A stretch of 64,000 nucleotides of DNA from Achromobacter spanius. GTDB taxonomy: Bacteria > Pseudomonadota > Gammaproteobacteria > Burkholderiales > Burkholderiaceae_B. The number at the start of each line of letters is the position of its first letter. Within the stretch, counting starts at the first letter, position 1. The stretch spans positions 3,286,001 to 3,350,000 of the forward strand of contig NZ_CP034689.1 in NCBI RefSeq assembly GCF_003994415.1, in the 5' to 3' direction. The notes beneath the pieces were generated by a model, which saw nothing but the letters and a program-made list of their open reading frames with translations, was not told the origin of the DNA and did not search any database. A program made the position numbers and the translations under genes. Positions 50,816 to 59,194 of this stretch are shown piece by piece.

Positions 50816-51494
50816 GAGTGTTGGCAATTGCGCCCAATAGCACCACGCTGCCTTCCACACATGCGGCCAGGGCTTGGCCGTCTTCACGTCCTGCCTCGAC
50901 GCTGACCGCGTAGCCGCCCGTGAATGCCGAAAACGCGGGCAGGACGGTCATGCCGGGTCGCAACCAGAATGCGGGCCAATGGCGCGGCACGCCGGGCAGC
51001 CGGGTTGTGGGGTGCACGTGTCCGGCAATGACGTGGCGGCCCTGCGGATCGGGCTGCGGCAGATGGCGGAAAACAAAGGGGCCATCGACATGCGCTTCGC
51101 CCAGTTGTTGCATACCCAGCGCCGCCCCCTCCAGCGCGCGGTCGTGGTTGCCCGCCAGCACCGCCACATGCAGCGCGCCATGGGCATGCCGCCATGCCGC
51201 CCAAACTTCACGCCAGCCCGCTTGCGACATGGGGCCATGCAGCACGTCGCCCACCACCCATAGCTCGCGCGCGCCCGTGTCATCCACCAGGCGCGTCAGA
51301 CGGTCCAGGTCGGCCTGGGTGGCGCCGCGCGGCACGGCGATGCCCGCCTGGCGGAATACATGGCTCTTGCCCAAGTGCAGGTCGGCAATGACCAAGCGCG
51401 CGCGCGCCGGCCAATACAAGGCGCGCTGGCCCAGCAGCAGCACGGTTTCACCCGCCAGGCGGACGGCCAGGGTGTCGTCACCCAATCCGGGCAT
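50811..51494 (-). CDS. pdeM: Ligase-associated DNA damage response endonuclease PdeM
   Basis: The product is 227 residues with the metallophosphoesterase motifs IADLHLGKSHVFR, VVGDVLHGP, VLAGNHDRAL and IAGHVHPTTRL. This family is found with a DEXH helicase, an ATP-dependent ligase and a beta-CASP exonuclease in one operon, as here, and acts in DNA repair. The gene overlaps the helicase end by 17 bases. The last residues (ANTP) and the stop come from the dispersed repeat at 50749-50815, so the C-terminus may be shortened or replaced. The active-site motifs are all present. Confidence 0.88.
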   Translation of the reverse strand: MPGLGDDTLAVRLAGETVLLLGQRALYWPARARLVIADLHLGKSHVFRQAGIAVPRGATQADLDRLTRLVDDTGARELWVVGDVLHGPMSQAGWREVWAAWRHAHGALHVAVLAGNHDRALEGAALGMQQLGEAHVDGPFVFRHLPQPDPQGRHVIAGHVHPTTRLPGVPRHWPAFWLRPGMTVLPAFSAFTGGYAVSVEAGREDGQALAACVEGSVVLLGAIANTP

Positions 51495-54011
51495 AGCGCT
51501 TTTCCAGTTGCGCGGCCGCGCGCTTGACCCGCGCCTGCCAGCTTTCCGTGCTGAGTTGCCCGCGCAGGCTTTCGGTCCATAACGGAAACGACAAGGGCGT
51601 CAGTGCGCGGGGCTGGCACAGGTCCAGCGCGCGCGATTCGCAATCCTGCAAGGCCGCCAGCAGGCGCGGCGCTTCCAATTGCTGGTCGAACACTTCGCGT
51701 TCGGCTTGCGCCAGCAGCAGGTGGCCGGGGTCGTAGCGGCGCAGCACGTCGTAGAGCAGGCCGCTGGACGCCTGCACCTGGCGCAGCGAACGCGCCGCCC
51801 TGCCCGGCAGCGACGGCGTGAGCAAGCCCGCGACGCGCGCAATTTCGCGAAACTGCCTGCGCGCGAGCTCGCCCAGGTTGACGCCATCGCGCAAGTCGGC
51901 GGCCATGTTCTTGGGGCTGAGCAGTTGACGCAGCAGTGCGTCGTGCAGATCAGCCGGTTCGGCCAGGGTCAGCATCAAGCCGTAATCATTGACCGTATAG
52001 GAAAAGGTATTGGCCTGAAGCCGGCCCCAGCGCAGCGCGACCATGGCGGCCATGCCTTCATGGACGGCGCGGCCCGCGAACGGGAACAGGAATACGTGCA
52101 TGCCCCGGCGGGTGGCGATGCGTTCGGCCAGCAGCCGGCCGGGCGCCGGCAGCGCGCTGGCTTCGCGTTGAATGCGCAGCAAGGGTTCGACCGCGCGCAT
52201 TTCAGGGTGGCTGCCTGGTTCCGCATACAGGCTTTGCACTTCGCGCGCCAATTGCGTGGACAGCGGCATGCGCCCGCCTTGCCACGTTGCCACGGGCCCA
52301 TCGCCCCCTTGGCCCGCCGCACATAGGCCGTCATGCCTTCCAGGCGCACCAGTTCCAACGTGCGTCCGGCAAACTGGAAGCGGTCGCCCGGCCGCAGCCG
52401 CGCCAAGAACCCTTCTTCGACCGAGCCCAGCCCGCCGCCCCGCAGATATTTGACCGACACCGCACCGTCAGCCGTGATGGTGCCGATGGACAAGCGATGG
52501 CGCAGCGCGATGCGGCGGTCGTGCACGCGGTAGCAGCCGTCATCGTCTTTTTCAACACGGCGGAATTCCGGATAGTTGGACAGGGCGCGGCCGCCCTGCA
52601 CGATGAAGTCCAGCACCGCCTGCCAGGTGGCCGCGTCCAGCTCGGCATAGGCATGGGTGCCGCGCACCTCGTCAAACAGCGCGTCGGCCTTGAAGCCGCC
52701 ACCCAGCGCCAGCGTCACGGCGTGCTGCGCCAGCACGTCCAGACTGCCACGCGGCGGCGGCCGCGATTCGATTTCGCCGCGCGCGATGGCCTGGCGCGCG
52801 GCGGCGTATTCGATCAGTTCCAGCGCCTGCGCGGGCACGCACAGCGCATGGCCGGATTCGCCCGGACGGTGTTTGGCCCGCCCTGCCCGCTGCAACAGCC
52901 GCGCCACGCCTTTGGGACTGCCCACCTGCAGCACCTGGTCCACCGCCGGAAAGTCCACACCCAGGTCCAGGCTGGACGTGGCCACCACGCAGCGGATGCT
53001 GCCATCGCGCAGGCCTTGTTCGGCGCGGGTGCGCAGCGCCGGATCCAGAGAACCGTGGTGCAGCGCCAGCGTGGCCAGGTCTTCGGGCCAGATCGATTCC
53101 AGCGCGCGGAGCCAAAGTTCGGCCTGCGCGCGGGTGTTGGTGAACAGCAGGCTGGCGCGCACGTCGAACAGCCGCTTGTACACGCGCGGTAACTGAGACA
53201 GGCCCAGGTGCCCGGCCCAGGGCAGCCCGCGGCTGCGCTCGGGCAGCAAGGTCGACAGGGTCACCTTACGCGGCCGCGCACCCGCCACCAGTGCGCTTTG
53301 CGGCCGATGCGGCAGCAACACATCTCGGGCTTCGTCCAGATTGCCCAGGGTGGCCGACAGGCCCCAGGTGCGCAAGGCGGGCGACAAATGGCGCAGCCGG
53401 GCCAGGCACAGTTGCAGCAGCACGCCGCGCTTGTTACCCAGCAGCTCATGCCATTCATCCACCACCACCGCGCGCAGCGCCCGAAAGCGCGACGAGGCAT
53501 CCGCGTACGACAACAGCAGCGCCAGCGATTCCGGCGTGATGACCAGCACGTCTGCCTTGCCCTGGCGCGCCAGCCGCTTGTCGCGCGCGCTGGCGTCACC
53601 CGTGCGCAGGGCCACCGTCCAGCCCAGGCCCAAATCACTTGCCGTCTGGGCCAAGGCACGGCCGGTGTCGGTGGCCAGGGCGCGCAACGGTGTCACCCAG
53701 AGCACCCGGGGGCCTGCACCGTTTGTGGGCCGCGCCATGTCCGGGTTGGACAAGGCTTCCAACACCGGCCCCCCGAAGGCCGCCAAGGTCTTGCCGCTGC
53801 CGGTGGGCGTGTGCAGCAAGCCGGATTCGCCCGACAGATAGCGTTGCCAGGTCTCGCGCTGAAACGCCGCCGCCCGCCAGCCGCGCGCCTTGAACCAGGC
53901 GGCCAGCGGCCCGTCCCAGCCGCGCGCGGGCCGGCTTGTCGTGGGGGCCATCGCCGACTTGCTGTCGGGTTTGCTTGCAGGTTTGTTTGCAGGTTTGATC
54001 GCGGTGCTCAT
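51478..54011 (-). pseudogene. Ligase-associated DEXH-box helicase, one-base frameshift
   Basis: From ATG 54011 the first frame covers about 570 residues, with Walker A TPTGSGKT (about 68-75), the DEWHELLG motif II and the helicase C domain (LQRAGRAKHRPGESGHAL). It continues in another frame to 51478 (GGRMPLSTQLAREVQSLYAE to RYARIG). Adding one G to the five-G run (C52304-52308 on the plus strand) joins them as KGGDGPVATWQGGRMPL, so a single protein of about 843 residues was intended. The start overlaps the ligase stop as ATGA. If the indel is real, the C-terminal third is lost. Confidence 0.88.
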
Positions 54012-55624
54012 CGCGCCAGCGCCTTCAGCGTGTTCAACTGGTCGGCTTCGGCGGCGGGCTTGTCGCGCCGCCATCTGAGGATGCGCGGAAAACGCACGGC
54101 CACGCCGGACTTGTGGCGCTTGGACAGATTGACGCCTTCGAAGCCCAGCTCGAACACCTGCACCGGCTCCACCGAGCGCACGGGGCCGAAGCGCTCGCGC
54201 GTGTGGGCGCGCAACCAGCGGTCGAGTTCCAGGATTTCCTTGTCGTCCAGCCCGGAATACGCCTTGGCGATGGGCACCAGCGCATCGCCTTGCCACAGGC
54301 CGAAGGTGTAGTCGGTGTACAGCGTGCTGCGGCGGCCATGGCCGGACTGCGCATACAGCAGCACGGCGTCGATCGTCAGGGGGTCGATCTTCCATTTCCA
54401 CCAATCACCACGCCTCCGCCCACTTTGGTAGCTGGCGACGGCGCGCTTGAGCATGAAGCCTTCCACGTCGCGCTCGCGCGATTCCATGCGCAATTCAGCG
54501 GCGGCTTCCCAACTGCCTGGCGCCAGCGCGGGCGACAGCGACAGGCGCGGGTCGGGATGGCGGCGCAGCAGTGCTTCCAGCATGGCGCGGCGTTCGGCCT
54601 GGGGCCGGTCGCGCAGGTCGGCGCCGTTCAGTTCCAGCAGGTCATAGGCCAGCATGCGCACGGGCGCATCGGCCAGCCATTTGGGGCCGGGCTTGAGCCG
54701 CTGGATACGGGTTTGCAAGGCGGAAAACGGCATGGGTCCCAAGGCGTCTTCCTGCCAGGCCAGCAGCTCGCCGTCGAGCACAGCGTCCACATCCAGCGCC
54801 TGGGCGGCGGCCTCGACTTCCGGGAACCGGCCGTCCAGCCGTTCTTCGCCGCGCGACCACAGCGCCACTTCGCCATGGCGGCGGATCAACTGGGCACGGA
54901 TCCCGTCCCATTTCCATTCAATCAACCAATCGTCAATCGGCCCCAGCTTGGCCGGCTCCCCTTCCAGCGGCGAGGCCAGGAAGAACGGGTAAGGCTGCTG
55001 GCGGTCGCCGGGCAGCGCTTCGGTGCTGAGCAGATCGCGCAAAAAGGCGGGGCTGGGCGTCCACGCGCCCAGCATGCGCTGCGCGATGCGGGCAATGGGC
55101 ACGCCCGACATCTCGGCCAGCGCCTGCTGCACCATGCGCTGAGACACACCCACCCGCAGCGCTCCCGTCAGCATCTTGTTGAACACCAGGCGCTGGTCGA
55201 ACGGCAGGCTGCGCCAGGCCGTCACGATGATGTCGCGGCGCTCGGCTTCATCGCGGTTAGCGGTGGGCAGCAACACTTCTTCGATCCAGTCCGCCAGGCC
55301 GCGCTCGGGGGGTGTTTCATCGACGCGAGGATTCAGGTCCGGCATCAGCAAGGCCAAGGTTTCGGCCAAGTCGCCCACCTGGTCATAGCTGGCGTCCACC
55401 AGCCATGGCGGCGTGCCGGACGCGGCGGCGGCCCAGGCGCGCAGCTCGGCCACGCCCGCGATCTTGCGGCGCGCGCCGCTGATTTTTCCGCCCGCCAACA
55501 GATACAGCGCCCAGACCGCGTCGCGCGGCGGCGCATCGCGAAAGTACGCCACCAGCGCCGCGCGCTTGTCCAAGGTGGCGGTGCTACGGTCCAGGTCCTG
55601 GTACAGCGCCGCGAATCGCTTCAT
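54008..55624 (-). CDS. ATP-dependent DNA ligase of the damage-response operon
   Basis: The product is 538 residues. The nucleotidyltransferase lysine is Lys238 in IEWKWDGIRAQLIRR, with a family N-terminal domain before it and an OB-fold C-terminal domain (VFELGFEGVNLSKRHKSGVA, then FPRILRWRRDK). It seals nicks using ATP. It lies between the beta-CASP exonuclease and the helicase, the standard order for this four-gene set. It overlaps the helicase start by 4 bases. Confidence 0.94.
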   Translation of the reverse strand: MKRFAALYQDLDRSTATLDKRAALVAYFRDAPPRDAVWALYLLAGGKISGARRKIAGVAELRAWAAAASGTPPWLVDASYDQVGDLAETLALLMPDLNPRVDETPPERGLADWIEEVLLPTANRDEAERRDIIVTAWRSLPFDQRLVFNKMLTGALRVGVSQRMVQQALAEMSGVPIARIAQRMLGAWTPSPAFLRDLLSTEALPGDRQQPYPFFLASPLEGEPAKLGPIDDWLIEWKWDGIRAQLIRRHGEVALWSRGEERLDGRFPEVEAAAQALDVDAVLDGELLAWQEDALGPMPFSALQTRIQRLKPGPKWLADAPVRMLAYDLLELNGADLRDRPQAERRAMLEALLRRHPDPRLSLSPALAPGSWEAAAELRMESRERDVEGFMLKRAVASYQSGRRRGDWWKWKIDPLTIDAVLLYAQSGHGRRSTLYTDYTFGLWQGDALVPIAKAYSGLDDKEILELDRWLRAHTRERFGPVRSVEPVQVFELGFEGVNLSKRHKSGVAVRFPRILRWRRDKPAAEADQLNTLKALAR

Positions 55625-55643
55625 GCTGGGCTTGGCCTCCGTG

Positions 55644-56648
55644 TCAATCGTCTTCGCCGTATTGGGTGGCCAGCGTTTCGGCCGCGGTCCCCGCCTCGTT
55701 CAGCGTGCGGACCAGGGCGTCGGTATCGCCATGCGTGGCGATGACGCGGCGCGCGCCCGTGTCGCGAATGGTGCGCAGCAGGGCCGGCCAATCGGCATGG
55801 TCCGACACGACAAAGCCCCGGTCCATGTTGCGACGCCGACGATTGCCCCGCAAACGCATCCAGCCCGACGCAAAGCCATGCTGCGCCTGGCGGAATCGCC
55901 TGAGCCATGCGCTGCCCGCGGCCGAGGGCGGCGCCAGGATCAGTTCGCCGGCAAAGGCCGATCCGGACGCGGTCGGCGCGCCGTCGGCGTCGATGACCAA
56001 CTGCGTGTCGGCCATGTGGATGCCCGCCTGCCGGTAGACGTCGACACCGGCTGCGATGGCGCCGTGCAAATAAACGGGCCGGTCTATCCAGGGCGCCAGT
56101 TCCGCCAACACCCGTTGCGCCTTGCCCAGCGCGTAGCTGTACAGAATGGCGGCCTCGCCCCGGGCGGCGCACCGGTCGCGCCATTGCACGATGTCGCGCG
56201 CCACCTCGGCGGTGTCGGGCCAGCGGTAAATGGGCAAGCCAAAGGTGGCTTCGGTGATGAAGGTGTCGCATGGCACCACTTCAAAGGGGCTGCAAGTGGG
56301 GTCCGGCTGGCGCTTGTAGTCGCCCGACACCACCCAGACCTGCCCCTCGGCTTCAATGCGCACCTGCGCCGAGCCCAGCACATGGCCGGCCGGATGCAAG
56401 GAAACCCGGGCGTGGCCCAGCGTGAAGGCCTCGCCGTAGCCGTGCACGCGGTAATCCTGCTGGCCCAGGCGCCACTGCAAGATGGGCAGCCCTTCGGCGC
56501 TGGTGTGATAGCAGCCCATGCCGACGCGGGCGTGATCGCCATGGCCATGGGTGAGCACGGCGGTGGCCACCGGGCGCCAGGGGTCGATGTAGAACTGGCC
56601 GGCCGGGCAGTACAGGCCTTCAGGCCGCCATTGCACGACGTCGCGCAT
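55644..56648 (-). CDS. Ligase-associated beta-CASP exonuclease
   Basis: From ATG 56648, with AAGGAG seven bases upstream, the product is 334 residues; a GTG at 56666 would add six. The metallo-beta-lactamase motif is His34-x-His36-x-Asp38-His39 (LTHGHGDHAR), followed by HPAGHVLGSAQVRIE and FVVSDHADWPALL. It resembles the SNM1/Artemis-type nucleases that trim DNA ends. It is the first gene of the operon and is followed by the ligase after 19 bp. Confidence 0.9.
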   Translation of the reverse strand: MRDVVQWRPEGLYCPAGQFYIDPWRPVATAVLTHGHGDHARVGMGCYHTSAEGLPILQWRLGQQDYRVHGYGEAFTLGHARVSLHPAGHVLGSAQVRIEAEGQVWVVSGDYKRQPDPTCSPFEVVPCDTFITEATFGLPIYRWPDTAEVARDIVQWRDRCAARGEAAILYSYALGKAQRVLAELAPWIDRPVYLHGAIAAGVDVYRQAGIHMADTQLVIDADGAPTASGSAFAGELILAPPSAAGSAWLRRFRQAQHGFASGWMRLRGNRRRRNMDRGFVVSDHADWPALLRTIRDTGARRVIATHGDTDALVRTLNEAGTAAETLATQYGEDD

Positions 56649-56721
56649 CGAAAGCTCCTTGGGCACGAGTTGTGCTGATCTGTCTGTTTTCGGGCATTTT
56701 CACGATACTTCAAGAGGTCTT

Positions 56722-56799
56722 ATGCGAACCAAGCACATTCTGACGATCCTGGTATTGGTAGTGGCGGTTGCGGTGATCATGTCGATGGCGCCGTGGTGA
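56722..56799 (+). CDS. Predicted 25-residue single-pass membrane peptide
   Basis: An ATG at 56722 with AGAGG just upstream opens a 25-codon frame, MRTKHILTILVLVVAVAVIM, then SMAPWW and TGA. The sequence is a basic start followed by one hydrophobic helix. It lies divergent from the exonuclease gene in a 234-bp gap. Small hydrophobic peptides of this type are easily missed. Nothing about its role can be said, and it could be chance. Confidence 0.45.
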   Translation: MRTKHILTILVLVVAVAVIMSMAPW

Positions 56800-56822
56800 T
56801 GGTTCCAGCGCGAAGCGCGGTC

Positions 56823-56864
56823 AGATAATGGCTGGCAGATGATGGCTGGCAGATAATGGCTGGG
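56823..56864 (+). repeat. 14-bp tandem repeat, three units
   Basis: AGATAATGGCTGGC occurs three times in a row, with one substitution in the second and one in the third unit. It lies 24 bp after the small peptide gene, just beyond the end of the glycosyltransferase gene. Confidence 0.8.
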
Positions 56865-56882
56865 AGATTCGGGCTGGCCGCG

Positions 56883-57554
56883 TCATGAATTGGCCACCTT
56901 CCAGGCGCCGCGCAGGGCGCTGGCAAAGCCGCCCTCCACGCGGGAATGCGGACGGGCGCTGGTGGTCACGCGTGGCAGGCAAGACCACGCAATTCGCGCC
57001 CCACTCTGCTCAAGCTTGTCCACCAGCGCCTGGTCTTCGCTGCACGGCAGCGCTTCAAAACCGCCTATGCGGCAATACGCACCCGCTTCGATACCCAGAT
57101 TGGCGCCATGCACATGCCGGTGTCCGTCGCAATCCTGGTATTGGCGGGTGAATGTCTGACGCGCCTTGGCCGCACGGGCGCCATGCTCGCGCCAGCCCGC
57201 CACACCGACCGTGCCGCAAACGACCTCGGCATTCAAGGACAACTGATCCACCAGCCAGCGCGGCGATACGCGGGTGTCGGCGTCGGTGAACGCCAGCCAG
57301 CGGGCGCCAGCTTGCAGCAGGTCGTGGGCGCCCTGCGCGCGGGCCACCCCGACATTACGCGCGCCAATCGCCAGGCTATGCACGGGCCACGCCCCGATCA
57401 ACTGCGCCGTGCGGTCCACGCAATGGTCCAGCACCACCACCACGCGCACCGGCTCGGCGCGCAACTTGGGGTGACGCGCCGCCCGCAGCACGGAACGCAG
57501 GCAGGCGGTGATGTGGCGTTCTTCGTTGTGGGCCGGAATACAGATGCCGATCAT
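56883..57554 (-). CDS. Family 2 glycosyltransferase
   Basis: The product is 223 residues with GT-A features: GICIPAHNEERHITACLRSV at the N-terminus, the DxD-like FTDADTRVSPRWL and GFEALPCSEDQALVDKL in the acceptor part. There is no membrane helix. It is the last gene of the Ku-LigD unit, 3 bp after a methyltransferase gene. In other genomes such a pair stands with an acyl-CoA dehydrogenase-like gene and a PIG-L deacetylase; the PIG-L gene is missing here. Substrate unknown. Confidence 0.87.
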   Translation of the reverse strand: MIGICIPAHNEERHITACLRSVLRAARHPKLRAEPVRVVVVLDHCVDRTAQLIGAWPVHSLAIGARNVGVARAQGAHDLLQAGARWLAFTDADTRVSPRWLVDQLSLNAEVVCGTVGVAGWREHGARAAKARQTFTRQYQDCDGHRHVHGANLGIEAGAYCRIGGFEALPCSEDQALVDKLEQSGARIAWSCLPRVTTSARPHSRVEGGFASALRGAWKVANS

Positions 57555-57557
57555 GGC

Positions 57558-58151
57558 TCACCCTTGATGTTGTCTACGCCACCCATCCAGCGCAAAGGCG
57601 CTTTCCTGGTGCTTGAAAATCGATACGAGTCCATGCAGGGACCCTAGCGCGTCATGCAAGGCATCGGTGGCTTGCAGGCGGTCGTCGAAGTCCGGCCGGA
57701 AGTGGCAGGCCACCAGTTCGCCATCGTTGGCCAGGCAGCGGTCCACGCCTTGCAGGAACTGGGCCAATGCGGCGTCGTCCAGGTAATACGCCAGTTCCGA
57801 CACGATGATCAGGTCAAACCCGCCATGGGGCACGGGCGGCCAGTCGTACGGCAGCGCGAGCGTCAGTGTGTCGACGTGGCCGATGCCGTGGTTTGCCAGC
57901 CGCGCGCGACAGCGGCTGAGCGCGGTGCCAGCGACATCCACCGCGCAGACACGCCGGCAGCGGGCGGCCAAGGGCAGGCTCAGATCACCGTTGCCGCAGC
58001 CCGGTTCGAAGGCGTGGCGGTAATGTTCCCTACCCAGCGCCGCCAACAGCAGCGCGCGCTTGCGTCTTTCGTACCAGGCGCTGCCCACGCGCCAGGGGTC
58101 GGCGTGCTGGCGGTACAGCGTTTCGAAGTGGTCCACGCCTACAACTGCCAC
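57558..58151 (-). CDS. NodS-like SAM-dependent methyltransferase
   Basis: The product is 197 residues with a class I methyltransferase core: AFEPGCGNGDLSLPLAARC for SAM binding and FDLIIVSELAYYL as motif IV. The N-terminus (FETLYRQHADPWRVGSAWYE) resembles NodS, an N-methyltransferase of chitooligosaccharides. ATG 58151 overlaps the upstream gene by 13 bases; a GTG at 58136 is possible. Its role in this operon is not known. Confidence 0.87.
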   Translation of the reverse strand: MAVVGVDHFETLYRQHADPWRVGSAWYERRKRALLLAALGREHYRHAFEPGCGNGDLSLPLAARCRRVCAVDVAGTALSRCRARLANHGIGHVDTLTLALPYDWPPVPHGGFDLIIVSELAYYLDDAALAQFLQGVDRCLANDGELVACHFRPDFDDRLQATDALHDALGSLHGLVSIFKHQESAFALDGWRRQHQG

Positions 58152-59194
58152 GGTGGTTCCTCCTGACTGCGGACCAACTGTCCCAACGCAGCCTGATCAC
58201 GTTCCGCGTGGCTTTGCCGGATGAAGACAGGCAGATCGGCCATGACCTGCGCGAAGCCGGCATCGCGGCACAGCGGCCCCGCGCCCAGCGCCCGCCCTGC
58301 CCGCGCGACCACCTCGCCAGCGGCGGCCTCGACAGCCAGCCTGGCCCGGGCGCAAGCCAGTGCGCTGGCATCCGCCGGATTCGCGTCGATGATGGCGGCG
58401 GTGTCGCGCAACACGGCGCGCGCCTGCGCCATGGCCACGTCGACGGCGCCCAGGTGGGCCAAGCGATGCGGGTTTGCGCGCTCTGGGTTTGCTGTCTCTG
58501 CTGGCGTCGCCGCCCGCAGCGTCGCCGCAATGCGCGTCAAGCCGCCGTACCAGCACGCCGCCACGCCCGCACCGCCATGCTGAAAGCCTGGCCGGTTCAC
58601 GTAGGCGCCGGGTGCACCGACTGGCTGGCACACCGCGTCATCGAACACCACGTTGACGCTGGCCGACGCGCGCATGCCGACCGCGTGCCAACCTTCGTTG
58701 GTGATCGCAACGCCAGGCTGATCCAAGGCCACCGCCGCCAGACAGGGTTCGCCCGCGGAGTTCCAGGCGCTGACCAGTGCATGGCTGACCGTGGCAGCGC
58801 CGGAACACCAAGCCTTCACACCGCGCAAACGGGCGCTGCCGTCCGCCTGCGGGACCAGCGCCACGCGGTATGCCGGTGGTTCGGCGCACCAGACGCCCCA
58901 GCGGCTGCCCGCGGGCGCGTCAGGGCTCAGGCCAAGTTCGGCGAATATCGCCAAGGCATCCGTGTGCCCTTCATACAGTTTGACCAGGCTCAGGTCCACG
59001 GCGGCCACGCACGCCAGCGCCCGCCAGCGGGCCAAGGTGGCGCCGGAACCTGGTAGCGGCAAGCGGTCACACGCGGCATCCACCAGTTGGCGCAACGCCA
59101 TCCCGGGATCGGGCGGCTCGGCCCCCTTCCCCAACACGCGCCGGATGGCCGCCAGCGGCGCGCTCGGCAACAGAATCGCGGGGCGGCTGGTCAT
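58139..59194 (-). CDS. Acyl-CoA dehydrogenase-like protein of the LigD operon
   Basis: The product is 351 residues and resembles acyl-CoA dehydrogenases in the middle and C-terminal parts (LRGVKAWCSGAATVSHALVS; ALDQPGVAITNEGWHAVGMR). It is shorter than the usual 380 or more residues, and the catalytic Glu cannot be placed with confidence. It starts within the ligD stop codon (ATGA overlap), so it is translated with LigD. Catalytic function is uncertain. Confidence 0.8.
   Translation of the reverse strand: MTSRPAILLPSAPLAAIRRVLGKGAEPPDPGMALRQLVDAACDRLPLPGSGATLARWRALACVAAVDLSLVKLYEGHTDALAIFAELGLSPDAPAGSRWGVWCAEPPAYRVALVPQADGSARLRGVKAWCSGAATVSHALVSAWNSAGEPCLAAVALDQPGVAITNEGWHAVGMRASASVNVVFDDAVCQPVGAPGAYVNRPGFQHGGAGVAACWYGGLTRIAATLRAATPAETANPERANPHRLAHLGAVDVAMAQARAVLRDTAAIIDANPADASALACARARLAVEAAAGEVVARAGRALGAGPLCRDAGFAQVMADLPVFIRQSHAERDQAALGQLVRSQEEPPWQL

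Noticed and set aside
54113..55744. Plus-strand frame of 543 codons
   Set aside because: It is antisense to the ATP-dependent ligase gene.
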